Positions 24,005 through 36,139 of a DNA stretch of 64,000 nt are shown here, in pieces. Source of the stretch: Ganoderma boninense (lineage: Eukaryota > Basidiomycota > Agaricomycetes > Polyporales > Polyporaceae); contig CM035304.1 in assembly GCA_002900995.3 (NCBI GenBank), positions 3,284,892-3,348,891 on the forward strand, written 5' to 3'. The position numbers and the translations under genes were made by a program. The notes beneath the pieces are model-generated. The model was not told where the DNA came from. It did not search any database and saw only the letters and a program-made list of their open reading frames with translations. The first letter of the stretch is position 1. The number at the start of each line of letters is the position of its first letter.

Positions 24005-26655
24005 TTAGATCAAGTACCGGAATCCCCTCTTGCGCCGCAATGCCTCCTCGAAGGTGATGCCTTCCAGTCGCGCGGCATCTTCAATGCGTTCGCGCTGAGC
24101 GCCCTTCCGCGTGTCCTGTTCCTCTCGATCGAGGCGTTTGTTCTCCCATACAAGAATATACCGAATCACTGCAAAGTCACATCAGCATTGCGATTTATGG
24201 CAGGAGATGAACTAGTAGTCACCGAGAGCAAGAACTGTTGCAAGTCCCAACCCGGCGATGCCGATGTACATAGATTGATGGTAGTCCGGGCCCCAGGCGG
24301 CTTTCCATGTGTACGAGCTGATCCTGCAAGTACTTGCTTGAGACGTGGTGAGATTCAGGAGGGCATTGAAAGACGTACAGGTTGCCCAGATTACCGAAAC
24401 CGTTGACGATGGCGATAGCCGCGGACCGCTTCGCAGGCGGACGTGGGACGGCGTTCGACACCCATACAAGGGTAAGCGCGAAACCTAACAGAACACAAGT
24501 GTGCATGTGAGGAGAAGCATCGGAACGTAAGATAAGGTGGATGCACACCAGCGTATCCGCTGGCCATGAGGAACATAGCGACATAGCGGCCTCCGATGGA
24601 GAATGTGGAGACCCCGATGATATATCCCACGATGACACCCCACCATGGGACGCAAATGTGGAGGAAGCGTTCTCCGGAGCGGTCTACGATTGTACAGCGG
24701 TAAGTTCGACGCATTGCGGAGCGACCAAGATACTTGTTTCGTGACGCTTACCTGCATGCCAGGCGTTGAGACAGCAGACGAAGGTTGCGACGATCCACGG
24801 TGGACTAGGGGCATGTGGCTGCAACTCAGTTTCGTGAGGCACATGAGGATCTTGCAGACGCACGCAGCCACCAGGAGGGTCACAGTTGTATTGAAGCCGA
24901 GCGTGCCAGCAATACTAGTCTCACGATGTGAGTGGAAGGTTTTGGAATCGATCTCCCGGTTTTACTTACGTGGGGAAGAAGTTTACAAATCCAAGCCCCA
25001 GAAGTTGCGCGCAGGTCATGACTGCGAAGATCGGGACTTTGGGGTCTTTAAGGGCCATGATCAGACCCGTAAACGCACTGCGTGATCACATGAGTCGGCA
25101 ACAATCGGACGGTCCCTGACCTAAGATACGCACGATTCAGTGGCGACATCTTCATCTGCTTCTCCTGCGTCTTCTGCCAGCCGTACTTGGGCCAGACGGC
25201 GCTGTGCAAGGCTGAGCCACCGGGTGTTGTGAGGCTGTGGATCAAAGTCGAGGAAGTCAGCGTCAGAAGATGGACAGATGCTAGATGCACGCACGTAATC
25301 TGGAAGGAGGTATCTAGACAACTGGGTCAATAACCAAGAAACAGGCGACATTTTGCATGCTTACACGGCACAGAAACCGATGAAAATCGTGATCGCCCCC
25401 TAATGTAGCGGTGCATTAATTTCTAAGAAGACCATCGAAACGTCGACGTCCAAAGCGTGCCTACCTCGATATAGAACAGCCTGAATCAAACACCTGATCA
25501 GGGAAGCCGACGGCGAGGAGACGGGGAAAGCCTCACCAACGCCAGGCCCGGATCCCCCTCTTGCCTTCCATTCCAGAGAGGATTCCCGCAGCCATGAGCT
25601 ATTGAAGCCGTAGTTTAGGATGTAGATAGAAGTGGCGGAGCCGACCGGCATGAGGAACAGAAGCAGCGGCGTGAGCATCCATTGCTGCTGACTCTGAAAT
25701 CGAGGGAGAAAGGCAGTGATCACTCACACTTCCAAAAGCATTCGAGATCAAGAGACCCCCATACAATATCGCTGAACGGAAGGCAAGTTCCTGTGTCATT
25801 CAAAGTGCGCGAATCAGAAAAGAAAAACGGATTCGATAGGACAGACAGTATGTCATACCTTGCGAGTGTACCACCGGGATAAGAGATACATGGCACCGGG
25901 ATAGAAAGCTGCCTACTCCAGGTGTTTGGATTAGAAATCAGAAGACGTATCAGCGTGAGTTATAGACGTACCTCCGGCACACCGACAAATATACGCGCAG
26001 CTAACATCCCACCGTAACTCTTAGCAACCTTATAACGCCCAATTTCAGAAACGAAATAGGTGAGCGTGAAGCCGAAAGCTTACTCCAGTAAGCGCACTCG
26101 TCAAGCCCCAGAGTGCAACGCAGATGGGGATGTAGTATGATGGCCGGGATATGCGGTTCAGTATCTGTGAGCTCACATTTAGAAGGCTCCTCGCCGCACA
26201 CATTTCAATTCCATAGCTCACCATGTTGGATGGAATCTGGGACGGAATGTATGAGGCGTAAAGAACAGCGAGAACAGTGGCGTACTGAATATCTAACAAC
26301 GCAGGAAAGACGTGCTCAGTCGCGGGAAATCCCTGAAGTTGCGAAATAACGTACCGCTCAAACCCAAATCCTGGGAAAGACCTTTCAACCTCGCAGCCGT
26401 TACCGCAACACGCTGAAAAAACGTCAACATCCGTGTCTGAACGAGAAGGACAGTGTTGCTCACGTCAATGTAGTTCATTATAAAGATGGCGATGATTGTG
26501 GGGAGGAGACGCATGTCGAGCATGCGCACAAGGCGGCGTTCCGCGGCGGGTCTGACATCAGCTGCGAGCAGCTCACCGTCTTGAAGGCTTTCATTCGATG
26601 CGCGACGCTGCGAGATGTGGTCGACCTCCGCAATTGGTTTTTCTTCCAAAGACAT
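24005..26655 (-). CDS. MFS permease, anion:cation symporter (allantoate/pantothenate) family
   Basis: A many-exon minus-strand gene. An N-terminal cytosolic segment (MSLEEKPIAEVDHISQ) precedes a first membrane helix, LPTIIAIFIMNYIDVSNTV. Further helices with family-typical sequence follow: YATVLAVLYASYIPSQIPSN, then arginine and glycine motifs such as ARIFVGVPEAAFYPGAMYLL, FYIEGAITIFIGF, FLHICVPWWGVIVGYIIG and AIAIVNGFGNLGNL. The order and the long central loop fit the Dal5/Tna1-like anion:cation symporter branch of the major facilitator superfamily, which takes up organic acid anions and vitamins. The last exon encodes a basic cytosolic tail rich in Glu and Arg (RLDREEQDTRKGAQRER) with the stop at 24005. 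An upstream in-frame ATG at 26724 is possible; I prefer 26655 because the preceding residues look like leader sequence. The substrate cannot be read from sequence; its position beside an oxalate decarboxylase gene makes a carboxylate attractive. Confidence 0.8.
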
Positions 26656-27633
26656 CCTTCCGGTTCCAAGGGACAGCAGAGGGGTGGAGTTCAAGCTAGC
26701 GGATGCGCTGAAGTCCAGGCACACGGTAGCGAGCGTGAAGGCGGGTTTTTATATACGGACGGTGTCGACCTTCGACCGTCTATACATATTATGCCGCGGA
26801 GGGCCGGAGGCCGTGTTCGCTTTGGTGCGAAGCCACTGGGGCATTCGGCAGCGGACTCGGAGTACGAGCATGAGGGCAGGTGACAGCCAGGCTATGGGTT
26901 TCCAAGAAGTCAGACCATATCTTCACTGCATCATCTGGGGAAAGCGGGGAAATTCTCACAGCATTCTTGGCTGATGGGCCCTCTTGAGGGGTCAGCTGAG
27001 TGCTCGACTCGGTGGGAGCAGTTCAGACCCTGGGACTGCGGGCGAACTGCGATCCACGACTACTCGACATGGTAAGGATGACTTCGTAAGTAGTCTGAGT
27101 CTCTCCTCCTCTTCTGGGTAGAACGTGCCGTTGCCGTGAGCTGGGATGACTTCTTGTTCGTTTGGGATTTGAACGCGACGGAGCAAAGGCTCGTGCGTGC
27201 ACGACTGCCACCAGCGCGCGCCTCATGATCGAGCTAATTCCCGGACCGCCGTGGCCTGTCTCAGTGTCTCTGCATTACCAGCGCCACAACGTCCATCATG
27301 TGCCCTTCGCAAGCGAAACTCTGTCATTTAGTTCGAACACGAACATTTCTTTCAACCAAGTCAGGCTCGGGTACGGCGAAAGTACTGGGCAGGAACCATC
27401 CAAGAGGACCATTAGTGAGAGGCATCGAATGCAGCAAATCTATTCAGCCTGCAAGGACGCACGGTAGTCAAGGACGCACGGTAGGGGGCCTTGTGATCGC
27501 AAGTCATGATGACATTTCTAGGGACGTGCGTTCATATGCTACGTAACGGAACGTTTGTTGATAGTGAATAAGGTTCCGATCACTACGAAGACGGTTCAGC
27601 GGTAGAAACTCTCTTCTCTGGCATCCGAGAAGG
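26656..27633. other. Intergenic, 26656-27633
   Basis: About 980 bp containing the MFS promoter and the 3' side of the oxalate decarboxylase gene. On the minus strand, TATATAAAA (reverse of ttttatata at about 26747-26755) lies roughly 95 bp upstream of the preferred MFS start and is a good TATA candidate. The 12-base string AAGGACGCACGG occurs twice in tandem near 27452-27483. Confidence 0.5.
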
Positions 27634-29582
27634 TCAAGAAGAGGTTTTCTTGAACCCAACCACCCTGTCCTTGGTGTTGTTGAAGTGGGCGATGGTGTTG
27701 TTCGACAGCTGGAGATGCTCATGAACAAGTTTAGGAGGCGTCAAAGCCAGCCACTGTGCCAAGCTGACATCCTCGAACCGATCACTGTTAAAGATCTCGA
27801 GGAAACGCAGGGTGGTATTCCCTGTGTTCTCGACGTAATGACCTAGCGAAAGAGATGGCATCTAGGTGAATTATCCACTACTGGTCCGAGCTTCACTCAC
27901 CATAAGCGGTGGGTACGTAGCTGATATCACCCGGCTGATAGTCGAACGTTTGTGCAATCCCAGTTCCAGCGAAAGATCGTCACGCGCGCGGTCCCTTCCC
28001 TGCGATGCATCGCATCAGCAAAGACCATATCTCAACTCGAGGAAAGGAGCCATACAGGTAGAAGCCCCATTCGTTCTGAGTCGGGTGCCAGTGAAGTTCG
28101 CGCATTGCGCCAGGCTCTACGGTCACTTCAGCGACGGCGATCTAAGTAGAAACGTTGAAAACGGTCGAATCTGCAATCTTGGCGCTGCCCCCAGAATACT
28201 GAGTCGGGACCACCTTCGAAAATTCGAAGGAGAACGGTTCCGGGACCGTACCAAAGGGACTGGTGGGAGGCGCTTGGTTATCCGGAGGGGGGACTGCACA
28301 ACACCGAATGAGACGAAGAGAGATATATAGGGGTCGAGATCACGAAAGAACTCACCGCCTGGGAAGATGTAGAGCTGGCTTCCAGGAATGTCGTCCCAGT
28401 CCACAATGTTGTCCTGGAAGTTCTTGGCGATGACTTCTTTCGGCGTATGGGCCAACCAATCCGTGAGCTACGGCGATCGGGGTTCAGTTGCCGTCATAAT
28501 AGTATACTCGGAGCTGCCTACTGACCAGAAAAGTGTCATCATCGTTGAACTGTCCATCAGGGAAGATCTGTCAATATGGTCAGCCAAGAGCTAAAGCGAG
28601 GGTGGCATCTAGTCTGAGACGTACCAAGAGGAATTCAGTGCCTTCTGGATTGTCGTTGGTCGCCTGGAGGGAATGAGGAATGCCGGGAGGGAAGTACCAG
28701 AGGTCGCCCTTGTTGACTGTAGCAACGTAGTTGCGCCCATTCCGGTCGACGGAGGTGATCTGAGTGGAGCCCTAGCAATACGCGTACAATAAAGCCGTGT
28801 CAGTACACTTCGTGGGCGCCATAAGGAGCCTTCGTGCATACGTTGAGAACGTAAGCCCACTGCAAAGATGGCGTCAACGTTACTATATATGCCACATAGA
28901 AGAGAAGCATGCTTGCCTCTGCGGTCTGGTGCCAATGCAGCTCACGAATAGCCCCTGCTTCTAGTCGCATGTTGACACCGGCCATCGCTTGGGGTCTCGG
29001 TGAGTGCCAGCCGTGCGAATACGGCAATCATCTTACCGGTCGCGATAGGCATCTGTTGGACTGCAGTGCGGGTAAGAAACCATCCCTAGTCCTCCATTTG
29101 ATTCGATACAGGTTACTCACTGTTTTGTTGACGGACCCAGCCACCGGTTTGCAGCTGCATCTTGCTCAGGCTGAACGGCCATTTGGCATTTCCACTGTCA
29201 GAGATAGGTTGTCAGCACGTGTATGATGCCCAGACAACTGGTGACGTTACACAGTGCCCGAGTCGGTAGTGGGTGGTGCAAGAATGTCTGGGTTCTGCCT
29301 ATCGATGGGAATGTTCTGGGGACCCAAAATGCTCGCACCGAGCTTGCCACGTTCTGCCTGCGGGTCCGTTCTTGTCGTCTCGGTCCATAGCCAGTAGTTC
29401 GGATCGTCGCTGGCGTATGCAACGGTGGGACTCGGGAGGGAAGGTTCGCTGATCGTTGATGTCGTTACGGCCTCCGAGAAAGCGGCCGACGATAGCGACA
29501 ACGACATATCACCAATGGGAATGGTGGCGACGAGCGAGCCATAAAGTACTGCACAGACAACCGATGTCAGAAGCTTGGACAT
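27634..29582 (-). CDS. Oxalate decarboxylase, secreted bicupin
   Basis: The start at 29582 gives a secretory signal ([19 protein letters not shown]). Spliced exons encode two cupin domains. Cupin 1 has [20 protein letters not shown] and [18 protein letters not shown]. Cupin 2 has [19 protein letters not shown] and [19 protein letters not shown]. Each supplies the three His and one Glu that bind Mn. A lid-like segment ([12 protein letters not shown]) follows cupin 1, where the family carries its catalytic loop. The reaction is oxalate to formate plus CO2, outside the cell or in the wall, which in wood-decay fungi limits oxalate build-up. At 27972-27974 a run of three A (TTT on the coding strand) needs to be two to connect EGTARVTIF with [15 protein letters not shown]; as given, the second cupin is frameshifted. 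The stop is at 27634. The family assignment is strong; the frame break is uncertain in cause. Confidence 0.9.
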
Positions 29583-31328
29583 GGTGATCGTGAGGGTTAT
29601 TGCTGGTGAAAGTGTCGAAGGGGAGCGTAAGAAGGCTGAAAATGAGACGGGGCGCGGAAGAGCTGCTGAAAGGTGCTGCTGCTGAGGCCCAACGTCGTCC
29701 TTCCCTTCTTATACTGTTCGGCTGCGCGCAGCCCTGTCCGCCAACATGTATTTTCGGTTTCAAGCCAGGCCAAGCTCGCGCTACGAGGCAGATGTTACCA
29801 CTGCGAGCGGCAACGATAGAAGTCAGCGGATGTGTCGAGTACTTCCGGAACCATAAGGAGGCGGTCGTTCAGCGCCGCGGCATGCAACCTCGGCCTAATA
29901 CTGCGAGATACCTTCCTTCCTGCGCGAGCCTGTGGTACAGTGGGTCAGGATATAGGACGGGGCGCTCCGAGATCAAACTCACGGATATGCAGACATTCCT
30001 GGCCTTCGTCGGATATTGTGGGCATCTTTGGGGTCTATGATGTCATGACCGACCAGCGGACTTGTTCTCGCTCGGGACGAAAATCGACAATTCGGAATCG
30101 GTCTTAATAGCTAGGCACACGTTCAATGGATAGAGCTCACCGAGGACTTGAGGGACACAACAATGACGATGTGGGGCAGTGTATTGAGCGGGTAGTACGG
30201 CCCAGTCGTAGAACAACATCCTCCCATTACCAGGGCCGCCAGTCTTCCTGCCATCCTGCGGGCGCACTGGAAGTACCGAAGGCACCTTGCTATCCATCAA
30301 TCAAGCTGCTCCATGTGCAGGGGAGCGTTCAGTTAGCCACTCTTTTCAGCAGAAAAAGAAGAATCACGACGTACCCAACTTGTGGGATATCCGGATACTA
30401 TGCCAAAGACGCTCCTTCGAGTCCACAATAAAAATAAACCAACAATAAAGGCGCATGTGCACCCGCGATCGGGGCGCCAAGGGTCGCTCAAGAAGCTTTA
30501 ACAGCCTCAAAATTTTCAGCGTAGTACTAGAGCTGTGGGCAGATTGCGGCCTTTGTCTGCAGGCACATCTTCGCCCGCGGCCCGCCCACAGTGTGCCGTG
30601 GTTATTTTTGAAGTGCCGTGAGCGACCTGTTGAGGGGAAGCACAGCATGCACCGGAGGAAGACGGACGACTGCGGAGAAAATCGTTAAGGAATGTGCTGA
30701 TCGAAGGACAAGCACACTTGCGAGTCGTAACATCCGGACGGACCTGTGGAGGATTGCAACCTATCAACCGCTGTCTCCGGCAACCCCAAGGCTATGGGAT
30801 GAAGCCCGCCCACGATCACCAGCGACCAAGGTTGACCTGTAAAACCGGTACTTGGATGTTGTTACCCATGGGCAGCGTCTTAGGCCCTTGACAATCCTAG
30901 ATCGACCCTGGGCGTTTGGACCGCTAACTTTGGAGGATGCGTTTGGGCGGACCATGAGCAAACCTTCTCTGCGTCAGAAATGTACCAGCGATCCGAGGCA
31001 GCACCGTGCGCACGCACTAATTTTGAGCTTGGTACGAGGCCATACAAAGCCGTCCAGGGAAAACAGCTAAACAGATAGATGCTGCCAGTTGTCAGAACAC
31101 ATTCCTAAGCGACGGACTAGATATTGGAGCAGGGACTCACCTCTCCTCCCAACGGCTCCCTAAATCGATAACACAAAACGTTGCTTCTCTGATGCTAATG
31201 AAACAAAGCAGTGATGTTTCCTGCAAGTGGAATCGGGCTGAGTCACAGAATCTTCCCAGAGCCGACACCGTGTTTTTCGAGACGCCTGGCGCGAACGGGA
31301 TCGGCAAGTGGTCATCCTCGAACTGTGC
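29583..31328. other. Intergenic, 29583-31328
   Basis: About 1.7 kb upstream of the oxalate decarboxylase gene. It should hold that promoter. I found no supportable gene; frames here are short and unrelated to any family I know. Confidence 0.4.
29708..29713 (-). promoter_or_regulatory. TATA-like element of the oxalate decarboxylase gene
   Basis: TATAAG on the minus strand, about 126 bp upstream of the ATG at 29582, with a pyrimidine/purine-biased stretch between. Position and sequence fit a core promoter; this is inferred. Confidence 0.4.
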
Positions 31329-32609
31329 TCACATGGTTCGCCTTGCGGCCTGCCCTCGAACACGTTTTGCGCACTGCAGGGAGGTCCGAGTCTCGGAAGA
31401 GGCCAAGAGCCTAGATGATCGGGTGCAGATTCGGTGTGCTTTCTCCACCAGTTGCCCCTCAGTCGGTTCGGGACCGGAAGATCGGAGAGCATCACGAACA
31501 TGGAAGGAGGCTGGCTCCCCTACAAAGACCGTCCGGGTTTGAGGATGGGTTACACGGCGGGCGTGGGCATCATGATCGGGGGCAGCCACGTTTTCCAGGC
31601 GGTACATACATCTAAAATCCAATTCGTCCCCGTTGACCGGAGTATTCGGTACTTACTGCAAATCACGGGAGACCTAAAATCGCCTAACAAAGATCCATAC
31701 TTCGTTAGCTATGAGCACTCCACGTTGGAGGATGGATGAACTCACCGCGCGACATCTTGTCATGCCAAAACTGTATATACAACAGCAAAACCGGTCAAGC
31801 ACGATATCCCCGTTGACGGAGATGGACTGAGATTTCTTTCATTCAGTAGGTACGTAGAACCAGGTGGAACGACCTACTCACCTACGGATACCCGCGAATG
31901 TTACCCACCACCCCATTCCGCCACTCGGGCCTCCAACCGATAAATCGATGCTAGCCGTTCTTGGACACCATGTGTGTTGCTGCGGGGCAACCGGTTGGAG
32001 CCCTGCTTGGACTTACGTATTTGAACCCCGGAGGATGTTTGCACGGTGCCGTTCTGTCTTGGGATCCAGGAACGACTGAATGGTTATCAGATAGTCTGGA
32101 CAACCAGGCGCTGCGCAACCCGGCAAGAGCTTGGAAAATCGCTCAGTCGGACAGGGGCAAAGAACGAGATCGGGAGCGTTCTTGACCGGAGCGTGGTGAA
32201 TGGCGCAGGCCTCGAGCATCAAGAACGCGTCAGCCGTCCGTCTTACCGAACCTCGTGGAGGCCAGGTGTCGAGTTTGATGGAAGGTGCGCAGGTGTTCTA
32301 TACGGGGGCGGTAAGCGGACTGAATAGTGGTTGATACTGGTTGATAGGGATCATTCGACCTCGCGCGATAGAGTTGAGAGTTGCGGGCACGTTCCCAGAG
32401 GCCGGAGAAGAACGAAGGGATGCACTTCTGCGAGGATGCGTGCGCCACGCTGTTGCACTTTCGAGGCTACGACGTCGATAGAAGTTGGCAGCCGATGAAA
32501 CCAGAAGGGTGGAGTGTGGGCTTGCATTTCCTTTCTGATTCGACGGGTTAGACGGACGGAGGAAGGCAGGTGGTTGGAGGATGTTCTGGACATCAACATA
32601 GAGCGCCAC
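31329..32609 (-). other. Possible unrecognised or decayed gene
   Basis: Minus-strand frames here look more protein-like than their surroundings but cannot be joined cleanly. One begins MALYVDVQNILQPP at 32609; another continues as MLEACAIHHAPVKNAPDLV (near 32220); a third gives SIDLSVGGPSGGMGWWVTF between plausible splice signals around 31890-31990; and a 97-codon frame runs through 31329-31622. Plausible donors (gtaagtcc near 32010, gtgagtag near 31880) are present. I do not recognise a family. It could be a real multi-exon gene with a structure I cannot resolve, or a fossil. Confidence 0.3.
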
Positions 32610-32779
32610 CGCCTGTCAGGAAGAGGTTCGCCAATTGACTAGGGACGGATAAATTGATTACAGCATTTGTTCTACCGTGGAAGGAGATATGACGTCTCAC
32701 ATGTGTGCTGCAAACAAAAGAGGGTCAGGCCGAGGCCAGCCAGTCGCAGGGAACAGAGACACGGACCTTGGGCAGAGAA

Positions 32780-32787
32780 TATAAATA
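32780..32787 (+). promoter_or_regulatory. TATA box of the cupin gene
   Basis: TATAAATA, about 190 bp upstream of the preferred ATG at 32972. The interval is C-rich, like a basidiomycete 5' leader. It argues against the upstream in-frame ATG at 32705 being the start. Confidence 0.55.
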
Positions 32788-32971
32788 TGAGCACGCCGCG
32801 TTGTTCGCGGGAGCAGCATCCATACCCTCGGGCCCCTCTCCATACCCTCTCCAGATCACCTCGCGTACCCGCCTCCCATCATCCTTCACAGTCGACGGCA
32901 TACACGCCGACGCGCCCAGATCCAGACACACAGAGGAAGACGAGGCAGACGAAAAGCAAAGGCTCACCGCG

Positions 32972-33541
32972 ATGGCCGTAAACACGACAACGAAAGCACT
33001 GCTCCCCCTCACGCCGCTCAGCTCGCTCCGGGTGTCGCGGCACCAGATTCCTGCGCACGGCCTGATCCCCAACACGTCTATCCAAAACAAGCCGCTCATC
33101 ATCTACCACAACGTGTTCACGGAGGAGAACTTGACGACATCTGCGATCGAGGGCCACATTAATGCGATCGGGGTGTGCCGGCCGATGTGGCACTACCCCA
33201 TGTACCCTGAAGACCACTTCCACACGACGGCGCACGAGTTCCTTGTCGTCTGGCGGGGACGGGCGCGACTGAACTTTGGTGGGCGGGGGTGTGCGGGGGC
33301 GGTGATCGTGGAGTTGGGGAAGGGAGACGCGATCCTGATTCCAGGAGGAGTGTCGCATGCGCTGGAGGAGGACTTGGAGGGCGGGTTCGAGATGATAGGG
33401 AGTTACGCGGTGGGGTCTGAGCACTGGGACATGTGTTACGGGAAGGAGGGGGAGGAGGAGCACATTGCGGGGATCAAGAATCTGGCGTGGTTCACGCAGG
33501 ATCCGTTGTACGGCGACAGCGGCCCTGCTGCACAGTCGTAG
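32972..33541 (+). CDS. Small cupin-domain protein (YjlB-like)
   Basis: A 189-residue uninterrupted frame from MAVNTTTKALLP. The cupin core reads MYPEDHFHTTAHEFLVVWRG, then GKGDAILIPGGVSHALEED, supplying a His-x-His/Glu metal-binding set and the second His of a single-domain cupin. The layout (GHINAIGVCRPMWHY before the core) matches the YjlB-like cupin group, whose function is not established. No signal peptide, so probably cytosolic. The frame is open back to an ATG at 32705, but that codon lies upstream of the TATA box, so I chose 32972. It is not homologous in layout to the bicupin oxalate decarboxylase at 27634-29582, and their closeness may be coincidence. Confidence 0.85.
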   Translation: MAVNTTTKALLPLTPLSSLRVSRHQIPAHGLIPNTSIQNKPLIIYHNVFTEENLTTSAIEGHINAIGVCRPMWHYPMYPEDHFHTTAHEFLVVWRGRARLNFGGRGCAGAVIVELGKGDAILIPGGVSHALEEDLEGGFEMIGSYAVGSEHWDMCYGKEGEEEHIAGIKNLAWFTQDPLYGDSGPAAQS

Positions 33542-34274
33542 CGAGGCTGTCGGGGGTCGAGGCTGGCATGGCCGGGAGCACGGCGGGGTGCGGGTGGATG
33601 TATGCTGGGTGTATACGATGGGCAAGCAGAGCCGTGGACGAAAGCAAGCTGTTACGATGCATGTAACTACAAGAGTGTTGTAGGCCAGGCGACATACACT
33701 CTCCCTTGACGTAACTCTCCTCCTCCAGCGCCTCCCAACCACCGCAGAACGCCCGCATCCTTAAACCACTCCAGTTCATTTCCTAGTCAATGCTCGCCAT
33801 GGACGAGCGAGGTCGGGGCGTACCCTCGCTTTCTTCGGTGGGGAATGAATGCCGGTTTTGTGTCTTGCCGTCCATCTACTCACGATGGCCAGTCCCATCG
33901 CTCGCCCCCGAGACTTGGCACACACGAGAATCTACTAGTACGTGGCCAACTCATCATTCGTACATAACATTTAGTGGTACATATCGTGTCGCGGCCATTA
34001 CATACATACAACAGAAAAAGAATCCGTATCCATCTCCCACTCCCACTACAGCTACACTGAGCACACCAGCAAACGAGTAACTACACATTCGTATTCCATT
34101 CCGCACCAGCTCGCACCAGGCGGCCCTCGGGTCCTCACGCTGGCCATCCAGGCCCTCCACATCCCATCTCAAATCCACATAAGTTAGCGGCCAAGCCTCA
34201 GCCAATTCCACTCGTTGCCTCTCTCCTCCCCATACTTATCCCAGCGCCCTCTCCTCGTCCCGGCTACTCCTCGC
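33542..34274. other. Intergenic, 33542-34274
   Basis: About 730 bp between convergent genes. No gene or RNA; likely both 3' untranslated regions. Confidence 0.45.
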
Positions 34275-35879
34275 TCACGCCTTCCCCCGGCGCACATCGC
34301 CGCCGCCTTCTCCATCATCCTCCGCAGCGCCCCTGAGCGCCATCGACAGCGGCGGCAACGCATCCAATGCCGGGAGATGCGGAGGCATAGGCAGCGTTCT
34401 GATGCTCCTCACGCTGTTCGATCGGCTTCTCGAAACCGACGGATAGGCATTTGCGTTCTGGGAAGACCCGGACGCCACCGATGCGCGCGATCCGCTTGCA
34501 AGCGACTTCCAATTGACACTCGACGGATGCGCGGTGCCCATCCCCGGCGAAGAGCGCGCGTGCGAATGCGCGTGCCCCACCAGCAGCTGCGGGCCCGTGG
34601 ACGCCGGCACCGGCGTGCCCGCCGGACTCAGCGAGGGCGGCGATGTTGGCGAGAGGGGCAGTGACGATGGTGGTGCGAACGATGATGGCACCACGCTTCC
34701 TCCAGCCCCGAGGCCGATGGAAGGCAGTGGCGGCGGTGTGTGCACCACGGCGTGTCGATGCGAGGATGAAGGCCGGGAAGACGTCCCGCTCGTCGTCGCC
34801 TCCGACGCTTGAGGCGTACCGGAGGCAGTGGATGAACGCATGAATAGGCGCGTCGTCCCCTCCCTGCTTGGACTGTTCGGGCGCGAGGAAGAGGAAAGCG
34901 GCGGGTGGCGGGTGCGGATGTCGGTCGTGCTCATCCGGCGGAAGGATTCTGTGGCCGGGCGCGGCATGTTCCCGTCCATGTCGGGAAACGGCGAAGGGGA
35001 TGGCAAGGGCCGTGGGGGACCCAAAGCCGAAGACACGCTGACAGAGCTCGGACGTGATCGCGGCGGAGGCGATGAGCTTGTGAGGGTCGCGTACCTCGGT
35101 CCCTGTCCAAACGAACTTGGCGGGACGGACGATGACGTCCCGCTCCCCGACCTGAGGACGCTCGTTTGGAAGGCCGCGGTGAGAGGAAGGGCTACGCTCG
35201 GCCCTGTGGACGAGCGCGGGCGATGGGTGGGCAGTGCTGTAGGCGCGCCCTGGCGTCCACCGACGCTAGGGCGGCGAGACGAGGATACAGACGAGCCCCG
35301 CCTGCGCGCATCGACATGGGATTCGTCGGGGGATAAGGGCGGGGATGGCAGTTGGTGGAGGGATCGGGTTTCCGCATACTCACTAGCGTCCGAGGCTCCG
35401 TCCTCCGGTACGGTGTCCATCCCCGGCGGCTTGTGAGTCATCGAGCGTGTGTAGCCCATGTTCCGTGCGACGCTGCTTGGGCTCACAGGACTGAGGGGAC
35501 TGATGCTCATCGTCGGAGGAGAGATCTGCGAAGCTGTGGATCCATACATGGTCGGGGGGGTCGGGAGGGGCGCACGGCGGCGGGGGTGCATTGTGCTGTT
35601 GTGGGTACTCCAGGACGAGCTTGAGCTCGGGAGACGGTCTGAGGGGGATACGGGTGTTATAGGAAGGGAAGCTCGCCTCGCGGCCACCGCAGGAGATCCG
35701 CGTCTGCTCGGGAGTGCCGGTGCTGTCGGATTATGCTGGGATGGAGGCAATGACGGGCGCGCTTCACCTTGGGTGGCCCCGCCGGCGTTCATGCTCCTTG
35801 TGTCCCCGCTGAGCGTGTTCCGTGTCCGATGTCCATGCGAAACCGTTGCGCCTTTGGTCGGAACCGACCCCTGATCCAT
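34275..35879 (-). CDS. Ser/Pro-rich disordered protein
   Basis: An open frame of 534 codons composed largely of Ser, Pro, Arg, Gly and Thr, with many SP/TP and RxxS sites (for example PITPVSPSDRLPSSSSSW and SPLSPVSPSS), which look like proline-directed and basophilic kinase targets. No signal peptide, transmembrane helix or folded domain is visible. A further in-frame-quality segment just upstream (about 35895-36093, beginning MFESRGPVSKKAAIVPF and ending in an Arg/Ser-rich stretch) is probably the true first exon, followed by a GTATGG donor, but I could not find an acceptor that keeps the frame. The long stop-free frame in GC-rich DNA could be partly compositional, since the opposite strand is also open for 202 codons. 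A regulatory or scaffold protein is plausible; the function is unknown. Confidence 0.6.
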   Translation of the reverse strand: MDQGSVPTKGATVSHGHRTRNTLSGDTRSMNAGGATQGEARPSLPPSQHNPTAPALPSRRGSPAVAARRASLPITPVSPSDRLPSSSSSWSTHNSTMHPRRRAPLPTPPTMYGSTASQISPPTMSISPLSPVSPSSVARNMGYTRSMTHKPPGMDTVPEDGASDASEYAETRSLHQLPSPPLSPDESHVDARRRGSSVSSSRRPSVGGRQGAPTALPTHRPRSSTGPSVALPLTAAFQTSVLRSGSGTSSSVPPSSFGQGPRYATLTSSSPPPRSRPSSVSVSSALGPPRPLPSPSPFPDMDGNMPRPATESFRRMSTTDIRTRHPPLSSSSRPNSPSREGTTRLFMRSSTASGTPQASEATTSGTSSRPSSSHRHAVVHTPPPLPSIGLGAGGSVVPSSFAPPSSLPLSPTSPPSLSPAGTPVPASTGPQLLVGHAHSHARSSPGMGTAHPSSVNWKSLASGSRASVASGSSQNANAYPSVSRSRSNSVRSIRTLPMPPHLPALDALPPLSMALRGAAEDDGEGGGDVRRGKA

Positions 35880-36139
35880 ACCTCAACGCTGTACGAACGT
35901 CGAGGACTCGGAGATCGAGATGGTCGGGAACGCGGAAAAGGCTCGTCCGTGTCAGCTCGACGGAAGAGGCGTGAGGAACTGAGGCTCAGGCGCGAGCGAA
36001 GGCCAGACCGGGATATCGCAGAGATGGGGCTGAGGGGGTCAAGTATGAAGGGCACTATTGCGGCCTTCTTCGATACCGGACCGCGGGATTCAAACATCTT
36101 TTGATGGAGGAGGGATGAACGCCGAGATGGCAGATGCAA

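Noticed and set aside
18420..33541. Secondary-metabolite gene cluster
   Set aside because: No polyketide synthase, peptide synthetase, terpene cyclase or P450 is recognisable among these genes.
32879..33742. 287-codon minus-strand frame
   Set aside because: Antisense of the cupin gene, Arg/Pro-rich and without recognisable content.
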